In this document: positions 7,540 through 15,428 of the stretch, piece after piece
Numbering within the stretch: position 1 is the first letter of the stretch
Layout: the number at the start of each line of letters is the position of its first letter
Source of the DNA: an uncultured Chloroflexota bacterium
GTDB lineage: Bacteria; Chloroflexota; Anaerolineae; Anaerolineales; Villigracilaceae
Direction: 5' to 3'
Assembly: GCA_903914955.1 (NCBI GenBank)
Contig: CAIWRB010000273.1
Location: 1-33,269, forward strand
DNA: 33,269 bases
The notes under the pieces: generated by a model
What the model was told of the DNA's origin: nothing
The model's input: only the letters and a program-made list of their open reading frames with translations
Database searches by the model: none
Translations under genes and position numbers: made by a program

Positions 7540-9186
7540 TTACTTGACGGGTTCGATGATAGTCAAAGAACTCGGATCTTCCAATGCCAATTTCGTCTCA
7601 CTGTCAAGCCAGCCTTTAAAACGGTCTGTACGATAGGCTTGAACCGCAAATGCGTAGTATGGAATGATGTAAGGAGCATCATCATGAATGATCTTCTGCA
7701 TCTCCCAAACCATTTTGAGCCGTTTGCTGCCATCCATTTCAGAGCCTTGTAACTTGAAAAGTTCATCATAGCGCGGGTTCGAATAGCCCGTTTCATTGTA
7801 ACCAGTTGGGATAGAATCGGTTATTGGAATAATTAACAGGGTGTTCGGATCAGGATCGGCAACCCAGCTCCAGATCATGATGTCGTAATCCAATGCCGGA
7901 CAGCATTTGGCAGTGAGCGCATCGCTTTCGACGGCCTGCATTTCAAGTTTGATCCCAAGTTGTTTCCACATCTCGGAAAGCAATTCGGCAATACGGGGAG
8001 CGGCATTATCACTGCTGGGCCAATTCATGCGAAAAGTAAGAGGAAGCGACCCATCCGGCATGTCTCGCGTACCATCACCATTTGCATCCTTGTAGCCGGC
8101 GTCATCCAACAATTTATTTCCCTTGGCAGGATCGTAGGCATAATCTTTGATCTCTGAATTAAACCATTCGCCCGTTCCGTTTGGAATTAATGCAATTCCC
8201 GGTGCTCCCAGACCTAGCAGCACGATGTCAATGATTTTCTGTTTGTCGGTAGCATAGGCCATTGCCAAACGCACTTGCTTGTCACGCAATGCCGGGTGAC
8301 CAGTGCACAGGCCGCCATCTGCAGTTGGGCAATTGGTAGGATCCACCATATTGAAGATAATATCCTCCAGGTCGGGCGAGAGCGGAGCGCCTGTAACCAC
8401 CTTTACATTTGCTGCCGTCCTTAATGATGCCACGCTTGTATTTGGAACACTCGTGATCATATCGATCTGTCCAGTCTTCAAAGCCTGAACGAGCGCGTCA
8501 GAACTCGAGAAAACCTGGAAGATAACTTCGTCCACTTTAGGGACTTGACCGTAATAATTCTTATTCACTCCCAGACGGATAAATTCATTCGGTTTATTTT
8601 CGAGCATTTTAAAAGGTCCGCTTCCGATCATCTCAAGATTTTCAAACGCAGCCGCGGCATCTCCCTCGGAATGATCCTTCCAGATATGTTCCGGTAAAAT
8701 GTAAAGGAAGACCAATTTGCTGGCTATGTTTGGCACTGGTTGATCCAATGTAATTACCACTGTGGAATCATCGGGAGCTTCAATGGAAGCAAAGTGTTCT
8801 GTATAGGAATTCAGCGTTGGAAAATCGGTATGCGCCTTTACAAGGTTATATGTGAAGGCTACATCCTTGGCTGTTAAAGGTTTCCCATCATGGAATTTGA
8901 TGCCATTTCTTATTTTATAGGTATATACCAAACCATCGGCTGATGCTGAAACATCTGTGCCAAGATCCAGCACAAGAGTACCATCCAATTTAAATTCATA
9001 CATTGAACTATACGTCAGTTCAGATATAGTGTAGGCAGCCATCAGCCAGGCCACGCCAATATTTAGGGAATCTGGCCCACTTGCCCAGCCGATGCGAACG
9101 ACAGAAGGCTGGCCAGATCCCGCACCGCCACATGCTGAAAGGATTAACGCGACCACGACAAAAAGATATAGGATTTTATTTTTCAT
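7540..9186 (-). CDS. Peptide-binding lipoprotein of ABC transporter (SBP family 5)
   Basis: This 548-residue extracellular solute-binding lipoprotein delivers peptides or similar solutes to the transporter encoded downstream. A lipoprotein signal is clear: MKNKILYLFVVVALILSAC with lipobox LSAC, lipidated at C19, then a Gly/Ser-rich tether. The mature protein carries the SBP_bac_5 pattern, including KFHDGKPLTAKDVAFTYN, GSGPFKM and the late NPRYDELF segment. The start is ATG 9186, with GAGGAG at a short distance; an in-frame extension to 9453 would bury the signal peptide and run through the palindrome at 9235-9267. It is the first gene of the operon. The ligand is not readable; oligopeptides are the family default and fit the S9 peptidase encoded divergently. 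Confidence 0.93.
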   Translation of the reverse strand: MKNKILYLFVVVALILSACGGAGSGQPSVVRIGWASGPDSLNIGVAWLMAAYTISELTYSSMYEFKLDGTLVLDLGTDVSASADGLVYTYKIRNGIKFHDGKPLTAKDVAFTYNLVKAHTDFPTLNSYTEHFASIEAPDDSTVVITLDQPVPNIASKLVFLYILPEHIWKDHSEGDAAAAFENLEMIGSGPFKMLENKPNEFIRLGVNKNYYGQVPKVDEVIFQVFSSSDALVQALKTGQIDMITSVPNTSVASLRTAANVKVVTGAPLSPDLEDIIFNMVDPTNCPTADGGLCTGHPALRDKQVRLAMAYATDKQKIIDIVLLGLGAPGIALIPNGTGEWFNSEIKDYAYDPAKGNKLLDDAGYKDANGDGTRDMPDGSLPLTFRMNWPSSDNAAPRIAELLSEMWKQLGIKLEMQAVESDALTAKCCPALDYDIMIWSWVADPDPNTLLIIPITDSIPTGYNETGYSNPRYDELFKLQGSEMDGSKRLKMVWEMQKIIHDDAPYIIPYYAFAVQAYRTDRFKGWLDSETKLALEDPSSLTIIEPVK

Positions 9187-9234
9187 ATTTTCTCCTCTTC
9201 TGGGTAATAATTCGGGATAGTTCCAGAAACAATA

Positions 9235-9267
9235 CGCGCCATGGCAGAAATCATCTGCCATGGCGCG
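9235..9267. promoter_or_regulatory. 14-bp perfect palindrome in divergent promoter region
   Basis: CGCGCCATGGCAGA (9235-9248) and TCTGCCATGGCGCG (9254-9267) are perfect inverted repeats around a five-base AATCA loop. The element lies between the divergent binding-protein gene (ATG 9186, minus) and peptidase gene (ATG 9371, plus). Neither side is followed by a T-run, so it is not a normal terminator. It could be an operator for a dimeric regulator or a hairpin in the 5' leader of the transporter mRNA. The structure is seen; the role is inferred. Confidence 0.6.
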
Positions 9268-9370
9268 GCTACCTAACTTTAATGAATAACGAAAGTGCTT
9301 CGGGGAATATCCACTGGTTAAGAATTTTACTGTAATTTCAGAATTATGGAAAGTAAATATTATTGGTAAA

Positions 9371-11242
9371 ATGCATATGCCTATGGATAACCCAATCAAA
9401 CTCACTGAAAAATACGAACGTAACGGCTGGCCATCTTTAAAGCGACCAGACACTAAACCGCCTGCGGGATGGAACCTCTCACTTCTTACCTCCCTCGAGC
9501 GGATTCGATCTCACGCGCTTTCTTCCCAGGGTGACATTGTTTACATCAAAGACGGCGAAACACTTTCGGATGTGTTTACGATGTCGGTAAATGGAGGCTG
9601 GCCTTCGCGTATCACTACCGACCGTCCGCTTGCGGCTTATTGGGATGATGAAATTCCCGAATGGTCACCCGATGGAAACTGGCTGACATTTGGTATTCAT
9701 GGGCACGTACATATCGTTCCGCGTGATGGCGGCCTACCGAAGAAGATTACAGATTTTACAGTTGCGGCAAGCGGAGCGCGCTGGATGCCAGACTCAATTG
9801 GGTTAATCGTAACTGTTGAAAGAAACGATACCGACCAGTTACTACTTACCAATTACGAAGGTTGCTGGCCGCGCGCGCTAACCACAGACTCGATCGGCGA
9901 TCATTGGGATGCGCAGCCGTCGCCTGACGGAAAGTTTGTTGTCTTCAACCTGCGCCGCTTCGATGACCTGAATCGACTCGATATTATTTTGCTTGAGATT
10001 ACCACTGGCAGGCAAATAACTTTATACGGGAAACCCTCTAACCGCGCGCACTCTCCAAAATGGTCGCCTGACGGTAAATGGATTTCATTTATTTCACAGG
10101 AATCAGGCTACGAAGAGTTATATCTGATTCAGCCAAATGGCGAAGGATTGCATCAACTCACAAACGCGGGACGGGATATTTTCCAATACGAGTGGTCACC
10201 ATCTGGTAAGCAGATGCTTATTGTGGTAAACAAAAGCGGCTCAAATGAACTAATGCTGCTCGAAACAGAAACGGGCTCAATGGTTGAGTTAAGAAACGCG
10301 GCGGGAATTCATTCAAATCCAAATTGGGCGCGGGATAAATCATATATCACCTTCGAATTTGAAGGCCCGACTTTTCCGCCCGACCTATATCGCATGGAAC
10401 TTCCGGGTAAAAAAGTAACGCAATTAACTTTCTCAACTCCGCTTGCGCTTCACGCGATTCGAAAAAAAATGGTTACACCTGAAATTATTTCCTACAAAAG
10501 TTTTGATGGTCTTGAAATTCCCGCATTTTTATATCTTCCTGAAAGGTCCAACGGCGCGGCGATCTTATATCCGCATGGCGGGCCAAAAGATCAATATGGA
10601 TTTGGCTGGGATGAACTCGCGCAATATTTTACCGCGAAAGGCTATACCTACCTCGCACCGAATTATCGCGGCTCCACTGGCTACGGTCGGGAATTCGAAC
10701 GCGCCAACTACAACGACTGGGGCGTCGGCGACACGCAAGACTGTTTATACGGCGCAAAATTTTTACGGACGATCACAAGTATCAGGCCAGATCGAATTGG
10801 AATCGCAGGCGGAAGCTACGGTGGTTACATGACGATAAATTCATTATCACGCGATCCTGAATACCTTTTCGCATGTGGCATTGCAAAGTATGGCGACGCA
10901 AATCTGGTCAGCTCGTGGGCTCAATGTGAAAAAAGACTGCGGCTGTACACAGAAATTTTTCTTGGGCATCCTTCTAAGAATCTGGGAATCTATTTAAAAG
11001 GCTCCCCGATTAATGACGCAAAGAATGTTCAAAAGCCTGTCTTGATCTTACACGGTTTGTTGGATACTGTCGTTCCGCCTGAAGCGAGTGAAGAATGGGC
11101 GGAAGCGCTGCTCTGTGAAGGCAAGACATTTGAATATAAAACCTACGACGATGAGCCGCACGGTTTCCTGCGTCGGGAGAATCTTTATGATGTATATGAG
11201 CGCATGGAAAGATTTCTCGATTGGTATTTACTTCCAGGATGA
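9371..11242 (+). CDS. S9 family (prolyl oligopeptidase-like) serine peptidase
   Basis: This 623-residue protein has an N-terminal beta-propeller of WD40/TolB-like repeats (about 50-370; repeats contain W-SPDG motifs such as EWSPDGNWLTF, KWSPDGKWISF and EWSPSGKQML). A C-terminal alpha/beta-hydrolase follows. The catalytic triad is visible: S482 in GGSYGGYM, D565 in HGLLDTVVPPE and H597 in DEPHGF. The oxyanion region is YPHGGP. No signal peptide is seen, so it probably acts in the cytoplasm, cleaving short peptides as acylaminoacyl-peptidases do. It is divergent from a peptide importer, suggesting a joint role in peptide use. ATG 9371 has no ribosome site; TATTAT (9358-9363) lies seven bases before it. 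In-frame ATGs at 9377 and 9383 are alternatives. Confidence 0.92.
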   Translation: MHMPMDNPIKLTEKYERNGWPSLKRPDTKPPAGWNLSLLTSLERIRSHALSSQGDIVYIKDGETLSDVFTMSVNGGWPSRITTDRPLAAYWDDEIPEWSPDGNWLTFGIHGHVHIVPRDGGLPKKITDFTVAASGARWMPDSIGLIVTVERNDTDQLLLTNYEGCWPRALTTDSIGDHWDAQPSPDGKFVVFNLRRFDDLNRLDIILLEITTGRQITLYGKPSNRAHSPKWSPDGKWISFISQESGYEELYLIQPNGEGLHQLTNAGRDIFQYEWSPSGKQMLIVVNKSGSNELMLLETETGSMVELRNAAGIHSNPNWARDKSYITFEFEGPTFPPDLYRMELPGKKVTQLTFSTPLALHAIRKKMVTPEIISYKSFDGLEIPAFLYLPERSNGAAILYPHGGPKDQYGFGWDELAQYFTAKGYTYLAPNYRGSTGYGREFERANYNDWGVGDTQDCLYGAKFLRTITSIRPDRIGIAGGSYGGYMTINSLSRDPEYLFACGIAKYGDANLVSSWAQCEKRLRLYTEIFLGHPSKNLGIYLKGSPINDAKNVQKPVLILHGLLDTVVPPEASEEWAEALLCEGKTFEYKTYDDEPHGFLRRENLYDVYERMERFLDWYLLPG

Positions 11243-11247
11243 TCTTA

Positions 11248-11754
11248 ATGAACACGGTCATTCAAAAAGAAACTTCCGAACATTATCTAGCAGTGCATGA
11301 AATTCTTATTACCAGTTTTAAGAGTGATGCTGAAAGCAAACTTGTAACCGCACTTCGCGAAAAAAGCATGGCTGTCCTTTCTCTGGTCGCATTACAAAAT
11401 GGTAAAGTTGTGGGTCATGTTCTGTTTACCGAAGTTACCACCTCCCCGTTATCTAAAGCCCAAGGTCTTGGTCTGGCACCGCTGGCTGTTAAATCCGAAT
11501 ATCAAAAACAAGGAATCGGCGCACAGCTTGTTCAAGAAGGATTGCGCCTATGCACAGGGTTGGGATATGATTACATCGTTTTGCTTGGTGATCCAGAATA
11601 TTATCAACGTTTTGGATTCAAAAGAGCCAGTGGTTTTGGTTTGCAAAATGAATATGGGGTAGACGAGCCATTCATGATCATCAAATTAACCGACTGTGAT
11701 ATTCAGAATGCGATGATTCACTATTGCCAAGAATTTTCTCTTTTCTCAGTTTAG
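11248..11754 (+). CDS. GNAT family N-acetyltransferase
   Basis: This 168-residue protein resembles YhbS-type (COG3153) N-acetyltransferases, which move an acetyl group from acetyl-CoA to an amine. The acetyl-CoA-binding stretch is LGLAPLAVKSEYQKQGIGAQLVQEGL, containing the Q-x-x-G-x-G/A motif, followed by the typical VVLGDPEYYQRFGFKRAS-like beta-bulge region (here IVLLGDPEYYQRFGF). Start choice: ATG 11248 has AGGA eight bases upstream. An ATG at 11239 overlaps the peptidase stop (ATGA) but lacks spacing for a ribosome site. It sits between the peptidase and the creatininase-like gene and is probably co-transcribed. The acceptor substrate is unknown. Confidence 0.87.
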   Translation: MNTVIQKETSEHYLAVHEILITSFKSDAESKLVTALREKSMAVLSLVALQNGKVVGHVLFTEVTTSPLSKAQGLGLAPLAVKSEYQKQGIGAQLVQEGLRLCTGLGYDYIVLLGDPEYYQRFGFKRASGFGLQNEYGVDEPFMIIKLTDCDIQNAMIHYCQEFSLFSV

Positions 11755-11764
11755 GAAAAATAAT

Positions 11765-12964
11765 ATGAAAAATATAACTCCTATATTGCCTACGCGAAAC
11801 ATAACAATATTCAATTATGATTCTATGACCTGGCCAGAAGTCGCTGAATTGCCGCGTGACACACCACTCGTTCTCCCGCTCGGGTCTGGCTATGACTTCA
11901 ATCTGCTCGCTGACCAACTAAGCAATCCGCCCCGAATCGGACTCCTGCCAACATTTCCGTTCGGCTGGCGTGGCAGTGGATTGGAAGTACCGGAGGCTAT
12001 ATTCGCTCAATACATTTTGAATCTGCTGGATAGTTTGCGTGATGATGGCTTCACAAGAGTGTTTTGCCTCGCGCCGCAAGGGGTTGATCCACAATCAAGT
12101 TTTATTCTTCATAATTCAGTTTCAATTCTTCGGCTTCCTCACGCTTCATCATCCGCACCAAAAATTTTTCTCCCGCCAGACAGCGAGCGCGGGAAAGTTA
12201 TTTTGATTCCAATCGGCCACACAGAACAACACGGATTCCACCTCCCCCTCTCGGTTGACTCAATCATAATTGACTCGATAGCCAGGGGAGTAACCATCAA
12301 AGTGCCTACGCGCAGCTTTACTTTGCCAGTTATGCCTTATGGAGTGAGCACACATCGTTCGTCATTCGCAGCAACTCTAAACGCGGGTGGACGCGCCTTC
12401 GAAGATTTTTGGCTTTCAGTAATTGACATGCTCGCCGCGCGCGGATTTGATCGCTTTTATCTTATGAGCGGACATGGTGGCAATAGTTCGTTTCTAGTGA
12501 ACATTGTTAAATATGCAGGCGAACGGCATCGACGAATATTCTGTGCGACTGCCTTTCTGCACACGTCAGGCGCCATTGGGGCGGCGGCTTTGAATAAATA
12601 CCGCACGTCAAAGATTGGCGGCATGGGGCACGCGGGCGAATTGGAAACGTCCTACATGCTTCACTTGCGGCCAGACATGTGTCACATGGAACGAGTTGTA
12701 GACGAAACGGATTTTATTTCCACACCTGATTATTATATGGATTGGATCGAGGGCGGCTCTCTGGTTGCCAACCCGCCATGGGATGATGATTCAAAAACAG
12801 GCGCGTACGGCGCAGGCAGTCATGCCACCGCAGAAAAAGGCCGTCTTTGGTTGGAGGCGGCTATCGAAGAGAAGATTGATCACGTTGAACAAATACATGA
12901 ACAACATGAACGACGCGAGAAAAGAAGGAGTGAAGGCTTTGGAATGTGGGGTAAGCTTACTTAA
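11765..12964 (+). CDS. Creatininase-family amidohydrolase with degenerate N-terminal half-domain
   Basis: This 399-residue protein is longer than usual for the family (about 240-270). Residues 143-370 form a complete creatininase-type domain: metal ligands E154 and H156 (GHTEQHG), D165 (LPLSVDS), H237 (SGHGGN) and E292 (GHAGELETS). These bind two divalent metals in known members that hydrolyse cyclic amides such as creatinine or formylated intermediates. Residues 15-106 look like a second, decayed copy: TWPEVAELPRDTPLVLPLGS, LPTFPFGW and LLDSLRDDGFTRVFCLAPQG parallel the C-terminal domain, but the ligand segments are replaced (SGYD for TEQHG, APQG for GHGG). The true substrate is unknown. The gene ends in an eight-base overlap with the convergent lipoprotein gene. 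Confidence 0.87.
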   Translation: MKNITPILPTRNITIFNYDSMTWPEVAELPRDTPLVLPLGSGYDFNLLADQLSNPPRIGLLPTFPFGWRGSGLEVPEAIFAQYILNLLDSLRDDGFTRVFCLAPQGVDPQSSFILHNSVSILRLPHASSSAPKIFLPPDSERGKVILIPIGHTEQHGFHLPLSVDSIIIDSIARGVTIKVPTRSFTLPVMPYGVSTHRSSFAATLNAGGRAFEDFWLSVIDMLAARGFDRFYLMSGHGGNSSFLVNIVKYAGERHRRIFCATAFLHTSGAIGAAALNKYRTSKIGGMGHAGELETSYMLHLRPDMCHMERVVDETDFISTPDYYMDWIEGGSLVANPPWDDDSKTGAYGAGSHATAEKGRLWLEAAIEEKIDHVEQIHEQHERREKRRSEGFGMWGKLT

Positions 12965-13667
12965 CTTCAAAAGTAAATTTCATGCCGCAAAAAGGGGTCC
13001 TGCCAACCTTCAAAGTCCAGATCATGTTATAAGTGCCTGGACTTTTAGGCGCTGTAAGTGAAATGTTGAGTGTGATTTCATTTCCAGGAGCAATTGTTTT
13101 TGGTAGATCTTGAATTGGTTTGCCGTCGTTGCGAAAACCGCTATTGTATCGAAAATCAACGCCATTATTCGTCCATGTTTTTGTGCCTGAATTAAATATG
13201 GTTACTGAAAAAACATAACTAACACCCTGCTTAATGACCGCCCCCATCGGGGGTGTCTTTTCCCTGATGCCGCATGTCCACTCCTTGAGCGTAAAAGGGC
13301 TATCAATATCCTCTTTTGAAGAGCCAGTTCCACCGGCTGGTATTTGAATAACCGGTCCTGGCGTTGGCGTCCACGTTGGTAAAGGAGTAAAAGTAGGCAA
13401 GGCAAAAATAAAGGCCGATGGGGAAAATAATGGAATCAGCGTTCCTGTTGGAATTCGTGTCACAGATGGAGTTAAGGATGGGGGCATATAAACAACTGTC
13501 TGTGTTTTGGCGGCTTCAGCAGTTTGCGCGATCGAGGTTCCCAACAATTCAGGCGACAAGGATTGAGAAACTTGAGTTGGTTTGCCTAATAAAGGCAAAC
13601 CACAGGCAACCAAAAGCATGGCTGTCACCAAGATGGTAATTATCCGCCGAAATCGCTGTCCACTCAT
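12957..13667 (-). CDS. Lipoprotein with NBR1-type Ig-like domain
   Basis: This 236-residue exported lipoprotein has the signal sequence RIITILVTAMLLVAC, lipobox LVAC and lipid Cys C22. Residues 60-115 are a Pro/Thr-rich linker (PSLTPSVTRIPTG, PTFTPLPTWTPTPGP) typical of Chloroflexota surface proteins. Residues of about 130-236 form an NBR1-Ig-like domain: FSVTIFNSGTKTWTNNGVDF, TIAPGNEITLNISLTAP and SPGTYNMIWTLKVG. In autophagy receptors this fold mediates protein binding; in bacteria its role is not established and it is probably structural or adhesive. GAGGAT upstream of the ATG fits a ribosome site. Its stop codon region overlaps the creatininase-like gene end-to-end by eight bases. Confidence 0.85.
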   Translation of the reverse strand: MSGQRFRRIITILVTAMLLVACGLPLLGKPTQVSQSLSPELLGTSIAQTAEAAKTQTVVYMPPSLTPSVTRIPTGTLIPLFSPSAFIFALPTFTPLPTWTPTPGPVIQIPAGGTGSSKEDIDSPFTLKEWTCGIREKTPPMGAVIKQGVSYVFSVTIFNSGTKTWTNNGVDFRYNSGFRNDGKPIQDLPKTIAPGNEITLNISLTAPKSPGTYNMIWTLKVGRTPFCGMKFTFEVK

Positions 13668-13695
13668 GTGCTGATCCTCTTTTTTTGTATCCTAA

Positions 13696-13704
13696 ATTCT
13701 ATCA
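13696..13704 (-). promoter_or_regulatory. Extended -10 promoter for the NBR1-Ig lipoprotein
   Basis: On the minus strand TG-A-TAGAAT (hexamer at 13701-13696) gives an extended -10 site, followed by a GAGGAT ribosome site before ATG 13667. No convincing -35 was seen. It lies in the 79-base gap after the MttB-family gene. Confidence 0.4.
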
Positions 13705-13746
13705 GTAATCCTTCTGTTAAATATTACTGAAAGGTTGTAATATGCA

Positions 13747-15162
13747 CTAATGACTTTGCTGCTTAATAAATTCTTCACCCCACCCTATCAGGTCGGCATG
13801 GTCTTCAGGGATCGGTAAACTTGCAAGCAGACTCTGTGTTTTTTCACGCAAGACCTGACGAGCTGGCGGCTCGCCGGCTTCCTGCCATTTTTCCATGCTA
13901 TAGCGCGGATAGACTTTGCTAACATAATAACCAGTTTTATAATTCTTCAAGGTGGATGGCTGACTCAGAAAGCTTTTGCCCGGGCCAACTTTATGGATCT
14001 CATCAATTGCAGAATTGAATTCATCCAATTGGAAGCCGTTCGCGAAACGCAAGGACTGGTCAATGATCTCGTGGACGTGGACAATGGTGGTCGGGGAGAT
14101 GGACTTCGAGCCAAGCGAATCTCCAATGAACGGGGCCAGATGTCCGCTTGAGAGAAGAAGCGCGAGGGTGTTCATCCAATACGTGTCGGCAGCAATTAAA
14201 TCCATGCCCCAGCCTGTTCCACTTCCAGAAGTTGAGCAATGCGGGATGCCATAATATTTCATCATTTCGGAACATGCCACACTGATCAATACGCTTTGCG
14301 GATCATAAAAATTGAGCATGGTGCGCATGTCGAAATAAACAGGCAGCATGCCGAGCAGGATAGGCGCGCCTTTCTTGATGGTCTGGCTGATGACGAGACC
14401 GGCGAGTAATTCAGCCATGAGCAACGTGAGTGTGCCAGCTGGCGTGAGCGGTGTGGACGCACCAGCCATGCTGTAGTTTGAGAATATGACCGGCAGACCG
14501 CGCTCGATTGAAATTTTCATTTTATCCACAGTGCCGGCATTCATTACCAGCGGACTGACCGGGTTGAAGTACGGGATGATAAATGGCTTCGTGCCGAGGT
14601 CGCCGTGTAATTTTTCGTACATCTGCAAAATGACGGGGAATTTGTGTTCATCGGAAACAAGTAGAACCAGCGGCTTGGTTGTATTCGCAATATGTTCAAG
14701 TGAACCAAGTAGGTCACTCAATTCTTCAGGCACGTCTCGAATAACACCGACAGTGGAAATAACATCATAGAGTGGTAAAGCAGATCCAAGCCGTACGAGC
14801 TCCTGAAAATTCTCCCGCTTGAATAGATCTAATTTTTCATCAATGGAATTTTGATAAAACAAAGCCGTCACTCCCACGCCGAAACTGAGGCGATTATCTC
14901 CAAGTTTAAGTTTATGTTCGCCGCGACGATCGTATATGTCAATTGTCCTTGGCGCAGACTTTATTGCCTCCTCTACAACTTCGGTCGGGAATTTGATGAT
15001 GCGATCCTGAGATTTAGTTCCAAGTTTTCGTTCAAGCATTTGCAGAATTTCGGGAGAATCAACTCTGACTCCGGTTTCACTTAATACGCGCAGGGTATTT
15101 CGATGCGCTTCCTGGATCTGTTCTTCCGTCATTAAAGTTAAATGTGGTCGGACGTTGTTCAT
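13747..15162 (-). CDS. Trimethylamine methyltransferase (MttB) family protein, non-pyrrolysine
   Basis: This 471-residue protein matches the MttB superfamily throughout: the N-terminal RPHLTLMTEEQIQEAHRNTLRVLSETGVRVDSPEIL, the PRTIDIYDRRGEHKLKLG strand region, central TIM-barrel segments (PLVLLVSDEH, NPVSPLVMN, MAGASTPLTPAGTLTLLMAELLAGLV) and the C-terminal RYSMEKWQEAGE. Family members pass a methyl group from a quaternary or tertiary amine to a corrinoid protein. The frame has no internal amber codon, so it belongs to the non-pyrrolysine group, some of which act on glycine betaine, proline betaine or carnitine. No corrinoid protein or methylcobalamin transferase gene is nearby. GAGGAG with a nine-base gap supports ATG 15162. 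The substrate is unknown. Confidence 0.88.
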   Translation of the reverse strand: MNNVRPHLTLMTEEQIQEAHRNTLRVLSETGVRVDSPEILQMLERKLGTKSQDRIIKFPTEVVEEAIKSAPRTIDIYDRRGEHKLKLGDNRLSFGVGVTALFYQNSIDEKLDLFKRENFQELVRLGSALPLYDVISTVGVIRDVPEELSDLLGSLEHIANTTKPLVLLVSDEHKFPVILQMYEKLHGDLGTKPFIIPYFNPVSPLVMNAGTVDKMKISIERGLPVIFSNYSMAGASTPLTPAGTLTLLMAELLAGLVISQTIKKGAPILLGMLPVYFDMRTMLNFYDPQSVLISVACSEMMKYYGIPHCSTSGSGTGWGMDLIAADTYWMNTLALLLSSGHLAPFIGDSLGSKSISPTTIVHVHEIIDQSLRFANGFQLDEFNSAIDEIHKVGPGKSFLSQPSTLKNYKTGYYVSKVYPRYSMEKWQEAGEPPARQVLREKTQSLLASLPIPEDHADLIGWGEEFIKQQSH

Positions 15163-15336
15163 AAAGTATTCTCCTCAGCCCAATTTTACAGTAAAACTTA
15201 AACGAGCCTAAAGTCTCCCGAGAAAAGTATTGGCAGACGCGGGTTACTTCATGCAAATAGATATTCCACAAAGGGGGATTTGCCTTAGTCGATTAGAGAA
15301 ATCGTCTGATCCTATTTCTGAATAAAATCCTCAAAA

Positions 15337-15426
15337 AATAACTAATAGATGAACAGGTAACCAGCACAGGTTTGCAAGCGTAATGAAAGTTTACTTTCTG
15401 GCTACCAAGTTCATCATATAGTTATT
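15337..15426 (-). terminator. 90-bp imperfect palindrome followed by T-run
   Basis: AATAACTAATAGATGAAC (15337-15354) pairs with GTTCATCATATAGTTATT (15409-15426) at 15 of 18 positions. The stem continues inward with AGGTAACCAG (15355-15364) against CTGGCTACCA, and a small GAAAG-TTTA-CTTTC hairpin sits near the tip. On the minus strand the stem is followed by TTTTTT (15338-15333), directly downstream of the ATP-grasp gene stop. It probably acts as that gene's terminator. Its length is unusual for a simple terminator and could reflect a small palindromic repeat. Bases 15163-15336 otherwise hold the leader of the MttB-family gene; I see no gene there. Confidence 0.6.
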
Positions 15427-15428
15427 GC

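Noticed and set aside
9187-9453. N-terminal extension of the binding protein
   Set aside because: It would place the lipoprotein signal peptide in the interior and includes the 14-bp palindrome; ATG 9186 has a GAGGAG site and begins a textbook signal sequence.
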